This document shows positions 32,752-44,345 of a stretch of 64,000 bases of DNA, piece by piece (within the stretch, counting starts at the first letter, position 1; each line of letters starts with the position of its first letter). The stretch is from assembly GCA_958295665.1 (NCBI GenBank), contig OY282560.1, forward strand, positions 104,323,930 through 104,387,929. Direction: 5' to 3'. A program made the position numbers and the translations under genes. The notes under the pieces were generated by a model. The model was not told the DNA's origin and did not search any database. It saw only the letters and a program-made list of their open reading frames with translations. Source of the stretch: Tipula vernalis. Taxonomy: Eukaryota > Arthropoda > Insecta > Diptera > Tipulidae.

Positions 32752-34809
32752 TTAGGGTGTTGTTAAAAATGGTTTAATTCTCGATACGTCATAAACGCCC
32801 TCAAACGGTTTGTTTGTGATCTGGAATCCATTAACATCCTTGATTAAATATCGATCGTTTCCTAGTACATTATCAACTATGTAAGGTCCTCTGTATTTAG
32901 GAATTAACTTTTTACAGACTCCAGGTGTGGTGTCTACATTCTTTATAACTATAAGATCGCCCTTATTGTATTCAATCGGATCCTTTCTCTTGCTGTTTAC
33001 ATATTTGTCGTTGTACTCTTGATTTTTGATAATATTTTGCGAAGCTTGATCTCGTAACTTTTCAATCGGCAAATGCTCGTCATTTAAACGATTATCTTCG
33101 TCGAGATATTCCAATAATTTATCGTTAACCGGCCCCTTGGTATTCACTCCAAACAATAACATACTCGGTGTCACTTTCGTAGTATTACTTAATGTGTGAT
33201 TATATGCAAATTCAACCGTCTCTAACACCTTATCCCACTCGATTCCTCGTTCAACATCAACCAACTTTGAAAGCATTGGAGTCAATGTTCTGTTGAACCT
33301 CTCAATTTGTCCGTTTGCTTGAGGTGCAGCACTGGCGACAAGAACATGCTGAATGTTATTTTCCTTGATAAAATTCTTAAAATCATAGGAAGTGAAATTA
33401 CTTCCACGATCAGTAATTACTTTATTTGGTCTGCCAAACTGTTGAAAATACATCTTGAAGCAATCAATGGTATCCTTGGAACTGGTTGTTTTTGTTGCGA
33501 ACAGTCTAATATATTTTGTAAAGCAATCTATAATTCCAAGAATAAATCGTTTTTTTGATTTTGTCAATCCTAGTGGTCCGTAAAAATCCGAATGTACCAC
33601 ATCAAACGGCTTGTTTCCTTTCGGAATAGAGTGTAGGTAACTACCGACTTTTCCACTGGGCTGATTAAACTTGATGCACTTCAAACAATTTAAAATATAA
33701 TTTTTGACAATCGTTTTCATGTCTGGAAACCAATAATGCCGACTAACTATCTCAATGGTTTTGTTCAATCCGAGATGTCCCATCAAATCGTGTGAATTTC
33801 GAATTATTTGAAGCTGCATAGCTTCCGGAACATAAAATCGCAACTTTCGTTTATTTATTTTTCGATAAATTAATCCATCTCTCAACTCGAAAAACTGGCT
33901 TTCTTCTTTCTCTAAACTCTGCCGCAATTCTTCTAACTTTGGGTCTTGCGATTGTAAAATCGCTATCGTCTGCTCAAACGGATTATCTTGTATTACCAAA
34001 ATAGTTTGCGCCCTACTTAATGCATCCACATGCTGCATTCGACGACCTCCTCTATGCTCTGTGACGTAATCAAACTCCATCATCTCCAGTGCCCATCTGG
34101 CAATCCTTGGATTTATCACTTTCTTCTCGAGTGTCAAAGTCAATGCTGCACAATCTGTAACTATTTTAATGGGACGACCATGTAAATACACACGAAAACG
34201 GCGCAGAGCGTAGACAATCGCCAAACATTCTAACTCATAAGAATGATATCGGGCTTCGGCTGGTGTTGTATGTTTTGAAAAATACGAAATCGGATGAAAT
34301 TTGCCATCTTTTTTCTTTTGTAAAAGCACCGCTCCAAATCCTACGGCACTAGCATCACAATGCAACTCGGTCTCATCTTGCGGTGAGAAAATCGCTAAAA
34401 CCGGACGTTCAACCATTTTTAATTTCAATTTTGCAAATGATTCCAGCTGTGCGTCTCCAATCTCGAACGTCGAATCTTTTTTGACCAAATCCTGCAATGG
34501 TTTCGCAATCAACGAGAAGTCTTGCACAAATTTTCTAAAATAGGAGCACATTCCAAGAAATCGTTGCAACTCTTTAATATTACGCGGAATCGGGTACTCT
34601 TCAATCGCTTTAATGTTTATAAAATTGGAACGAATTCCATCTCCGTCAACCGTATATCCCAGGTACTCAATCGTTTCGTACAGAAAAACACATTTGCTCA
34701 ATCGAAGTTCCAATAAATTATCAGATAACCGTTTTAACACTTCAGCCAATATTAATAGATGTTCGGCAATCGTTCCGGTGGCAATCAGTATATCATCTAT
34801 GTAAATCAA
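32752..34809 (-). pseudogene. Second Gypsy: RT catalytic end, RNase H and integrase
   Basis: Begins with the RT box YIDDILIATG and continues through EYLGYTVDGDGI, RNase H (LHCDASAVGFGAVLLQ; YELECLAIVYALRRF; IVTDCAALTLTL), the integrase zinc finger (HDLMGHLG then CLKC), the DDE core (VVHSDFYGPLG, VITDRGSNFTS, NGQIERFNRT) and a GPY/F-type module (PKYRGPYIVDNVLGNDRYLI) before the stop at 32752. All catalytic residues are present. It is in a -1 frame relative to the upstream gag-RT frame, with only a few bases between them, so a small indel at about 34806-34815 disables the polyprotein. Confidence 0.85.
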
Positions 34810-36911
34810 AGTTTATTTTCGGTAATCAATTCTTGAAAAATCTTATTAACAAACTTCTGAAATACGGAAGGTCCATTCTTCAATCCAAACGGAAGCCTTA
34901 AGTATTCAAATTGTCCAAATGGTGTTATAAATGACGTATATTTTACGGAATCTTCTGCTACACTCACATGGTGGAATCCTGACTTTAAATCTAAACTCGA
35001 AAAATATTTTTTCTCGTACAGAAAATCCAACAAATCTTCAATCACAGGAAGAGGGTAGTTGTTCTTGACAGTTATTTTATTGAGATGTCTGTAGTCTACA
35101 CACATCCGATATTCATCCTTATTACGTTTTTTAATTAACACAATCGGCGAACAATATGGACTCTCACTGGGCTGTATGATTTTCTTCTTTGTCAAATCCT
35201 CAATCATGGCGGCTACCACTTCACGCTCAGCGTATGACAATCTTCTTGGTAACGATCTAATTACTTCATTTCTCTTCAATTCAGTTATCATTTCAAAATC
35301 AATTTTAGGTTTATCTGGTTTTACTGAATTTACATAACAATCATCAAAAGTTTGTAAAAATTCATTTCGCGTTTCGGATTTCAAATTTTTATTAATATTT
35401 AACTTTTCTTTTTGGCAATCTATTTCAAAACATGAAATATCAATATTCAAAATATCATTTTCGGATATATTTTCAAATTTAATTGCATAATCATTAATTT
35501 TTAATTCTGCCTTTGCATTTTTCAAAAAATCTCTACCCAATAAAACATTTATATTCATAGTATTATTGGCAACAACGTGAAATTTAAGCTGATATAATTT
35601 TTCGAAAATTACAATATTTGCTTCAATAATTCCATAACAATTAATCAAACTATTATTTACGCCTCTAAAATCATTTTTGATATCAATCGGCTCAATGAAT
35701 TTCTTATTTACAAAATCGATCTTAACTAAATTTATCGGGCTTCCTGAGTCAATCAAGGCAATCATTTTAACTGGATTTTCGTTAAAATATATAGTGCAAT
35801 TAACACTCACTCCATCTGCAACCTTCTCATCAACCAAAAGTAAACCCTTGGAAGGTTCTCTCGGCATTGAACAATCAGAAACTTTATGTTCTTTTGATCC
35901 ACAACGTATACAGGTACCAAACGGTCGTTTAGGTTTCTTACAAACTGACGAAAAATGTCCCAACTCGCCACAGTTATAACATCGCGTTTTTGAGGAATAC
36001 GGTGCCATTTTTCTATCTGGATCCGGAGACTTATCATTCTTTACAAATAATCGCTTAGGTGGCTCGCGACGTTGAAATGCCATTCCTCTGTCCCCACTGG
36101 TCAATTTGGAAAATGCGTTGAACAAATCTTCGGGTGACTTGAACATTTGCAACCGGGCTTGGCTTTGTAAATTTGAATTTTTAATGCCATCAATTAAATA
36201 ATCAACCAATTCTTCATTCTCCAGTTGTAACGGATTTCCCAATATTATTTTCTGAGTGTAATATGTATAAAAATCTTCACCATCTTTCCAAAATCTTGAT
36301 TCAAATTTCCGTCTTTGTTGAACCCGATTAATGCGAGTGTTGAACAACTTATCCAATTCAAACAATATTTGATCAATCGTCAAATCAATATGACATGGTC
36401 GTGATGAAAACCATTCACGAGCACGGCCCTCCAAACAAGCAATAACGTCCAGTTTCAACTCTTCCTCCTCGACGTCATACTTTTTCAAAATCAATTTGAC
36501 AGAAGCAACAAACACCTCGAAACTATCGTTATCACCCCTGAACGGAGTAATGAGTTTCTTTAAATCGAGATTCTTCACTTTCTTTTTCGGCAAAGATTCC
36601 TTTCGATGTATATCAAACTCGTGCCCCTCCTCAATTATGGAAACGTTTGCACTAGAAGACGCGTCATGTCCACTCTTATTTGGTGAAGCTTTGTTAAAAC
36701 CAGCGGCCATTAATCGATCCATATCTTCTTTTAATTTCACCATTTGATTTTGTAAATCTGTTTTTTCTTTGTCCGTTAAATAATCTAAATACTTTTGTTG
36801 TAACACTACTTTCGAACCATCCGCATTCAATCCAAGTTCCTCTAACTTTTCTTTCAATTCATCTACTGATAATTTTATAATTTCTTGTAACACAACCATT
36901 TTCAAAAACAA
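34806..36911 (-). pseudogene. Second Gypsy: gag, protease and N-terminal RT (fused frame)
   Basis: A 701-codon frame. The N-terminus has a SAP-like helix pair (LSVDELKEKLEELGLNADG), an acidic linker, a capsid-like region, two CX2CX4HX4C zinc knuckles (CYNCGELGHFSSVC; CIRCGSKEHKVSDC), a protease active site IALIDSGSPINLV, and RT motifs up to DLKSGFHHVSV and LPFGLKNGPSVFQ. Gag and pol are in one frame without a shift, as in several Gypsy lineages. The likely gag start is the second Met (MVVLQ, at 36899). The frame stops at 34806, immediately before the RT catalytic box that continues in another frame. Confidence 0.85.
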
Positions 36912-36938
36912 AATTTTTATTTAAACAATTTCGTTTCT

Positions 36939-37190
36939 TTCGGGTACCTACCGAACAAAAGTTCGGTAAATTTTCGGGTTTTTCATAATAACTTGGACAA
37001 ATTTTAACCGATTTGTATCATATTTGACCCAGGTTAGTTTAATATTACTACCAATAATTTTGGATATAATTAACATAAATCATCGGAAGCCTTCGGGTAC
37101 CTTCCGTACAAAAGTTCGTTAAAGTTTCGGGTTTTTCATAATAACTTGGACAAATTTTAACTGAATTATATCACAAATATGGATAAACAG
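36939..37190. repeat. Two-copy 153-bp direct repeat with a hairpin, in the second Gypsy leader
   Basis: TTCGGGTACC begins both copies (36939 and 37092); both share CATAATAACTTGGACAAATT. Copy 1 contains a perfect hairpin CCGAAC-AAAA-GTTCGG (about 36951-36966); in copy 2 the stem is imperfect (CCGTAC-AAAA-GTTCG). It lies just 5' of gag on the minus strand, where untranslated leader or LTR would be. Confidence 0.6.
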
Positions 37191-37199
37191 GCAACGTGT

Positions 37200-37689
37200 T
37201 GCAAATAAAACATAATATACGTAATAAAACAATGAAAGTAAAACATTTACCATGTATTTCAGTCCATGTCAATACAATTACATTTTTTAAATTTCCATCT
37301 TCTACAAGAAATAAAAAATATTGTTCGCGTAAAATAGAGTTTTTTAAAATTTTCTTTTGTTTTTCGTAATGTTATGTTTCAATATATTTAATAGTGAAAT
37401 GACGTTGTTTCAAAGTGAACATATTTTGTGATTTTTCTGTGAAAATACGCAAATAAATTTTTAATTAATTGAAATTTTTAATCAGTAGCTATAATATAGT
37501 TTAAGCTAAATAGAATTTTTGTGATTAGAAATAACAAAATAATTGTTGGTGAATATTTGACAGGTGAAATATTGATTCAAGTTCATATACATTCTTATTA
37601 AATTTTATTAAATTTGTGTCTTCAGTTTATAAATGTGTTAATCTGTTATTAACTTTTTGTTTCTAGAAATAATTTCATTTTGACTAAAA
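37200..37689. other. AT-rich stretch between the second Gypsy and the Helitron
   Basis: No gene seen. The 5' end of the Helitron (TC after an A) should be in here or just upstream but has too little sequence signature to place. Confidence 0.4.
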
Positions 37690-38411
37690 ATGCCACCGAA
37701 AAAAAAGATCGATTGGAAATGTTACGGCGAGATCGAAGAAGATGAAAGCCACAGGAGCGGTTGAAATACCTGAACAGCATGACATACGGCTTGAAAATGA
37801 TCGAATCAGAATTTCTTCTTCAAGAGCGGTTGAAACACCTGAACAGCATGACATACGACTTCAAAACTATTGTTTACGATATTTTGAAACTAAATCAATC
37901 GTCGTAGAACCACAAACGACGGCTACCCAAATGTTTTTGAGATTAATGAACATCGTGTGCAAACATTGCTTTTCGCTTAACTTCGCAGAAAAAAAAACTG
38001 GAAATAGTACTAATGAGTTTACTCGATGTTGCCAGAAAGGCCAAGTTAAATTATCTCCACTTGATAACCATCCCGAGTATTTAGAAAATCTTTTGACCAA
38101 TGTTCTGCCAGAAAGCAAACAATTTATGGAATGCATACGATCGTATAATAGTTCATTTGCGTTTGCCTCGACTGGAGCTAACATTAAGCCACCTCAAGGA
38201 AAAGGACCGTATTGCTTTCGGACAAATAGTTCATCGGATTGGAACAGTGCATCCTGAAGGAAATGAAGCCAGAAAATTTGCCCAGATATACGTGTTGGAC
38301 CCTGATGATGCAATCTACCAAGGAATGAACCTTTCAGAGAACAAGCAGTGCTCAGAAATGATCATGAAAAAATTAGCTGATATATTTAACAAACATCCAC
38401 TTGCAAAATAA
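37690..38411 (+). pseudogene. Helitron protein N-terminal region
   Basis: It starts with ATG at 37690 (MPPKKKIDW), changes frame at about 37740, and carries a duplicated ~45-bp word (PEQHDIRL seen twice, about 37770 and 37840). Cysteine-rich CKHCFSLNFAEKK and FTRCCQKGQVKLSP are followed by IRSYNSSFAFASTGANI and GPYCFR, the usual Helitron zinc-finger-to-N block. A frameshift near 38225 moves the reading to GQIVHRIGTVHPEG at 38230-38290. It stops before 38411. Confidence 0.72.
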
Positions 38412-38417
38412 ATTAAA

Positions 38418-39739
38418 ATGTTTCATGAAGTGGAAAAACAAGCTATTGAAACTGCCGAAGCAGATGGCGTTGAGCCAACCAAGGTGGCATTAGCACTAAT
38501 TTATGATGGAGACAATGACCAAAGGCGGTATAATGCTCCAACGGTTAACGAAGTGGCCATCGTGTTTCAAAGTAAAGATGGAGAACCACCGTTTCATCGG
38601 GATATTGTTATGCATTTACGTGCTAATCAGCCTGTCCAACCAAAATTTAAACGGATTGATATTTGTTATCCTCATTTAGATACCGTAATGTACCCGATTT
38701 TATTTCCGACGGGTCAGGAAGGATGGAGCACACAAATTTGTCGCTTTAAAAAGAACGAGACAAATAAGCGATCCCGAGTATTAATGACGGAATATTTTTC
38801 TTATCGTTTGTCAGTTAGAGAGGTGTTTTCCCAGTTGCTGAACGCAGGACGTTTAACCCAGCAGTATGTGGTTGCCGCTAATATTCGCGCAGAGTCAAAC
38901 GATCTTCAATGGATCCGAAACAATTAACCAGCATTGAGAGCAGATAGGTATAAAGTTTAATGGAATACTTAAATCGTGACGCAGATTCGGAAAACAAGCC
39001 GATTGGAAAATCTGTAATATTGCCATCTAGCTGTCAGGGTAGCCCTCGCAATATGCAACAGCATTACCAGGATGCTATGACAATTGTTAGAAAGTATGGC
39101 AAGCCGGATCTTTTTGTCACCATGACCTGTAATCCGAAATGGAAAGAAATCGTAGAAAACCTTGAGCCCTGGCAAAAAGTGGAACATCGGCCAGACTTGG
39201 TAGCTAGAGTTTTTCGGCTAAAGTTAAATAATTTAGTAACGGACATTATGAAAAAAATTTCTTTTTGGAACTGTGAAGGCAATCGTTCATGTAATAGAAT
39301 TTCAAAAGCGAGGATTGCCACATGGTCACATTTTAATCATCAAAATTACGAACTGAAGAAGACATCGACAAAATTGTTATTGCTTAAATTCCTGACCAAA
39401 AATTATCGCCTCATCTTTTTTGAAATCATTGTTAGAAATATGATCCATACACCATGTGGCAACCGTAATCCAAACAGTCCATGCATGGTGCAAGGGAAAT
39501 GTTCCAAAGGTTTTCCAAAAGAATTTCAAGATAATACATTGGGAAATGTGAACGGATATCCCAAGTACAAAAGCAGAGAGACAAACGAAATAGAAGTTTT
39601 TCTCGGTCGTCGCATTGATAACAGTTGGGTGGTCCCATACAATCCATATCTTTGTCTAAAATATAACTGCCATATCAACGTTGAAATATGTGCCACAGTA
39701 AAGAGTGTGAAATATTTGTTTAAATATGTGTATAAATGA
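38418..39739 (+). pseudogene. Helitron Rep (HUH) region
   Basis: FHRDIVMHLRANQ and HLDTVMYPILFPTGQEGW mark the Helitron-like N domain. QHYQDAMTIVRKYGKPDLFVTMTCNP leads into the Rep core. The HUH motif is present as LPHGH at 39315-39329, but in a +1 frame relative to the sequence on either side, so there are two compensating shifts around 39280 and 39400. Two tyrosines of the catalytic type occur in KYLFKYVYK at the end (about 39705-39735). A stop near 38927 separates this from the N domain. The Rep nicks and joins DNA; this copy cannot make an intact enzyme. Confidence 0.75.
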
Positions 39740-39856
39740 CATGATTGTGCTAATGTTTCGGTATCCGAAAAAAATAATCACGATGAATCTTTAATGTATG
39801 AGGATTCGCGCTATATCAGTGCACCAGAAGCCATCTAGAGAATTTTTTGTTTCCTA

Positions 39857-41639
39857 ATGCATGATCAAAGCCATACCATATACCGATTGCCAGTTCATTT
39901 GCAGGAAGAAGAGAGCGTTTGCTTTCGAGTAGGGAATATACTGCATGCAGCAGACCGTGCCACTTCAAGAGATACAAAACTTACTGCTTGGTTTATATTC
40001 AACCAAAATCCAGATGATCCAGATGCAAACCAGTGGAAATATTGTGAAATCCCTGTTCACTATGTTTGGGACGACAAAAACACTTCCTGGAAAAAGCGAC
40101 AACGTGGTGGGAATAAAGTGATTGGTCGCATGTATACTGTTAGTATCAAGGATTCTGAAAGATTTTATCTTAGACTCTTGCTTCAACATGAGACGGGAGC
40201 TAAATCTTTTGAAGACGTTAGAACGATTGCAGTTAGCGGCGCGGCGGGGTCAAATGTTGTGACCTATTATTGACTACGCTCCATTCAATTTTGAAGAAGA
40301 GAAGGAGATTGCCGAAAATATGATCTCCTCTTTTAACCCCATGCAGTCCTGTGTATTTCACAAAATTGTTGGTGCAACTCAAGATAAAACCAGAAGTCCA
40401 AAATATTATTCTCCTGGAGGTAGCGGGAAAACTTATTTGTATGAAAAACTGATTCGTCATTTTCACGCAAGAAAGCACTTAGTTTTGGCTACGGCTTCAA
40501 CTGGAGTAGCTGCTAATTTATTAATTAATGGACGAACATGCTATTCACTTTTTAAACTGCCTATACCAATCGGAGATACATCCATCTCAGGATTGAGAAT
40601 GGAAAGTGATGGTGCAGAAGATATTCGTTGTGCAAAATTGATTATTATAGATGAGTGCACTATGGCATCCAGTCATGTTCTCAATACAATTGACAAGTTG
40701 CTGCAAGAAGTTATGCAAACAAACGTCCCGTTTGGTGGAAAGGTCATGTTAATTGGAGAGGATTTCCAGCAATGTTTAGCTATTGTTCCACATGCAATGC
40801 GGTCTGCTATGGTTCAATCAAGCTTAAAGTATTCGCAAAACTGCCACAATTTTGAGAAGCTGAGTTTAGTAGAGAACATGAGATGCGTTGATCAAGACTA
40901 TAATAAATGGTTGTTACAACTTGGAGCTGGAAAACTTGATTGTGGGAACAACTTACCACCTGACACTATTGAAATTCCCGAAAATTTTATTTGTGGCGAT
41001 GGTGGAGAAAAGTAATTTTATGCCCAAAAAACGTTGATGTGGACAGAATCAACAATCAAATTATTGGCTTCCTGAACAAATTCGAGTGTATTTAAGTACA
41101 GATGAAGTCGATACAGAAGATGAAAGTGAGGTCTTAACTTTCCACTAGAATATTTGAATTCTATCAATCCGGCTGGGCTACCTCAACATACTCTGAATCT
41201 TAAAGTTGGAACTATAGTCATGCTACTTCGAAATCTCAACACTAAACAAGGATTATGCAACGGTACACGATTAGTTGTGAAAAGCATGAAAGATAACGTT
41301 ATTGAGGTAGAAGTGCTCACTGGATCTCATATGGGTAACATCGTTTTAATTCCAAGGATAGATGTTTCAAGTTCTGACCTGGAGTTACCTCTTAAACTTA
41401 AACGACGACAATTTCCTATTAAGGCAGCATTTGCTATGACCATAATCAAGTCTCAAGGACAAACAATGGACCAAATTGGGATATACCTGTCGGAATCTGT
41501 ATTTGGACACGGACAACTTTATGTTGCATTCTCAAGGTTTCGTTGTTCCTATGACGTCAAAGTTAAGATTCTGCCAACGCCGCACCAGGGAAATCTGATT
41601 CATGGAAGTAGTAGCATTTTTACTAAAAATGTTGTTTAA
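39857..41639 (+). pseudogene. Helitron Pif1-like helicase region
   Basis: The Rep-helicase connector (HLQEEESVCFRVGN; WKKRQRGGNKVIGRMY) runs to about 40230. The helicase has Walker A GGSGKTYL at 40415-40438, motif Ia LATASTGVAANLL, Walker B LIIIDECTMA, GEDFQQCLAIV (motif III, usually GGDFRQ), then after a break at 41015-41150 the C-terminal block INPAGLPQHTLNLKVGTIVMLLRNLN and the motif VI region AFAMTIIKSQGQTM / GHGQLYVAFSRF. It unwinds DNA during rolling-circle transposition. Stops at about 40273, 41015 and 41145. Confidence 0.8.
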
Positions 41640-41819
41640 AAAGAAATTTTTGATTTATGAATTCTAAAATTTGATCATATTATATTAATTTACAATATAC
41701 CATTTTCACTTTTTAAAATGAAACCGGCTTATTATTATGTTAAAAGAAATCATACTTTCTTTGGTACGAGAATTTTCCAAGTAGTGGCTGCAATTGGGAA
41801 ATGGAACACTGCAATGTAC

Positions 41820-42290
41820 TAATGGACAAAACATGAGTGAGATTCTCACCAAACTCAATTGTTCAACACACTTTTGGTGATTCTTTGGATCTTCGTAATA
41901 TAGATCAGTATTCAGTAAGAGCAATTGTTTGCCCGTTAAATGATAATTGCTACCAGATTAAAAAAGAGGTGCTTAATTTAATTAACGGGGATTTCAAGAT
42001 GTATTGCAGTGCCAATTCAATCATCACAACGGATCCTTCACAGTTAAACAAACCATTAGAGTATATTAATTCTATTGCACCTTCTGGAATGCCACCACAC
42101 AAACTAATCCTGGATGGTGCAATAGTTATGCAACTTATGCTTATCAGGAATATAAATTTACAATCGGGTTCGTTCAATGATGTCCGTATGGCGGTGACTG
42201 AATTATTTAAAAAATCTGTAAAACTAGGTGTTGGAAAAGGTAATATGATTTTTATGCTAAGAATAAAGCTGATAATTACAACTGATCCAA
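41820..42290 (+). pseudogene. Second, more diverged Helitron helicase C-terminal fragment
   Basis: After the first helicase ends at 41639, the plus strand again reads EVLNLINGD, PLEYINSIAPSGMPPHKL, and GAIVMQLMLIRNINLQSG-like text, the same part of Pif1 as at 41154-41290 (INPAGLPQHTLNL). It is more degraded and lies between the first copy and the hairpin terminus, so the 3' terminus may belong to this older Helitron into which the first was joined. Confidence 0.65.
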
Positions 42291-42447
42291 ATATGTCATT
42301 TACAATATTTTATTTAAACATTTGCTATCACTATAAAAAAAAAATTAGGAGCTACCTAAACCAGTATTTATTCACGGGCAGCTATAAGTGGCTTGTAGTC
42401 GTGTGAGGGTTCCCACTGATTTAGCGAACTAAATGTACCGTAGATTC

Positions 42448-42474
42448 GGCCCCGTAGGGGCCACAGGCCACTAG
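42448..42474 (+). terminator. Helitron 3' terminal hairpin and CTAG
   Basis: A perfect 6-bp GC stem with a 3-nt loop, then ACAGGCCA, CTAG and the host T. This matches the structural signature of Helitron 3' ends. Confidence 0.75.
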
Positions 42475-42475
42475 T

Positions 42476-43860
42476 AAATAGAGAAGGTGGACAATCAATA
42501 TTTGTTTAATACATTTTTACTAGACATGTTGTTGTGGGATACAATTTAATTAGAAATAAAAGAGATAACGGTATATAAACTCTAAACCGTTGTCGTTTTC
42601 GAAGGTACATATTTAGGGATTCAAAATATGATAAAGGGTGATTTACTAATTACTGTAATACTATGTTTTTTTTTACTTAAACCGACTAAATTATCCATAA
42701 ACTTCCGTTAATTTCTTAAAATCGTTTTTGTTGTGTACCAAAAAAATGCCATTTCTTGGATTGTGTCACTTTTATAATACGTATGCTATATAATGCATAC
42801 ACAAAACGTTAAATTAACAAGAAAATCAGTGAACGACCTAAGTCAAGGATGACATGTATTGGTTTTCCTGTTGGTTTAGCGTTTAATACTTTTTTTTAGT
42901 GAAATTCAAAGTTGGCCATTTTACAGCAAAATCTCTATTATCTCAGCAACGGTTTAAGCCAATTTAACACATCCTGAATTTATTGTTCTAATTTCGAAGA
43001 CACCCTGTATATCGTACGATTCTACACAAAAATCGTGTTTTACGAGTATTAAATAATTGTACATACAACTTAACTAATTTTCCCTATAATCCCGGTTTTA
43101 TTTTTACCCCATACACACGAAATATACAATTTAGCACAAAGCACAAAACTCCCGTATTACATTTTTTACACGGCATGCAATTTTAAAACAACCAACTTGT
43201 TATCACGCCATATAACGTTCTGTATAAAAGTATAGAACAAAAAATGGTTTTCAGTCAACCATAGTTTTTCATTATTGTTGTGTTGTTGTCATTTCCACTA
43301 AAGAATTTAATTTATTACTATTCCAGTTAGTACATAAATATGTATGGATGTATGGGGTATGTATGTGCAATAAAAACTATATTCATGATTGTATCTTTTG
43401 TTTTGTGGATGCATTTTCTGGAAATACAAAAACTAACAAAAAAAAAAAAAAAAAAAAATTCAAAAAATCATTTGGGAAAAATTTCCAAATTGCTTGCATT
43501 TTAAAATGTTTAATTATTCACATTCATTTTATAATTTTACGTTACTCTAAATGGATTTCGTTTTCCTATAACAACAATTAATCAGGAATTCAACATTTCT
43601 ATATTTTTACAAACCGATGAATTTCGTTGAAAATTTGTGCAGTTAACATAGTGATGATATTTTTTCATTAACCACTCGAGCGATTGATTCCAAATTTTGC
43701 ACGTATTATACACAGTGATCAAAAAATGTAACCATTTCCTCATGATCCTCTGGCATTTACAAGTGGAATTTTGTAAAACCACCGATTGAGCCGATTTTTG
43801 GATATTTAGTGCAAAATCAAAACTAAATCGACACGTGTATCATTATTTTTTGACGGCGAT
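42476..43860. other. AT-rich stretch with a possible promoter-like repeat
   Basis: No gene recognised. TATAAAAG (about 43223-43230) with TCAGT 30 bases later, and an AATAAA near 43368, resemble LTR core-promoter spacing but no ends were found. A run of 22 A's lies around 43438-43459. The 43348-43581 frame is low-complexity and not credible as a gene. Confidence 0.35.
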
Positions 43861-44345
43861 GGTAATGGTGATGTTGATATTGAAGGTAATGGTGATGATG
43901 GCGAGGGGCTGATCATGGTGATGATGATTGTGATGGTGACGGTATAATGGTACGATGGCATACCTAAAGGTAGGATGGTATGATTATATGAAGGTACGAT
44001 GCTACCAAGATACAATGGTGTAGTTGTATGATGAAATCATGGTGTCATGGTATGGTGGTTTGATGGTATAACGGTATGATGATATAAATTTGTGATGGTG
44101 AGATGGTTTGATGGAATGATGGTGTAATGGTTTTGTGTGATGATGTGGTGGTAGTAATGGTATGAGGTATGACGTTAAGGCGTTGCGATGGTTTGATGGT
44201 ACGATGGTGTGACTGTATTATGATATGGTGGTATGATGGTATGATAGTATGATGGTATTGTGGTATAATGGTATGCTGTTATTACAGTACGGTTGTATGA
44301 TGGTACGGTAGTACGATGTTATAATAATATGATTATTATTGATAT
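43860..44345 (+). repeat. TATGATGG-type minisatellite, second locus
   Basis: Irregular GGTATGATGG / GGTACGATGG words, preceded by GGTGATGATGG runs. It ends in GGTATCATTCGTAAAGTCCG, then ATTTCAATGACAA, the same flank as at 27950-28000. Confidence 0.8.

Larger units (their letters stand above)
37690..42474 (+). mobile_element. Decayed Helitron with 3' hairpin and CTAG terminus
   Basis: In order on the plus strand: a zinc-finger/N-terminal region, a Helitron-like N domain, a Rep (HUH) domain, a Pif1-like helicase, a second helicase C-terminal fragment, and a typical 3' end: hairpin GGCCCC-GTA-GGGGCC (42448-42462), eight bases, CTAG (42471-42474) and a following T. Helitrons insert between A and T by rolling-circle replication. 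Frameshifts and stops make this copy non-functional. The 5' terminus was not located; 37690 is only where coding similarity begins. Confidence 0.75.

Noticed and set aside
34806..34815. Programmed -1 frameshift in the second Gypsy
   Set aside because: The shift falls inside the RT domain just before the catalytic box, not at a gag-pol boundary, so a mutation or sequencing error is far more likely.
32752..37190. LTR pair for the second Gypsy
   Set aside because: I compared both flanks by eye and found no convincing direct repeat; the 153-bp repeat at 36939-37190 lies on one side only.
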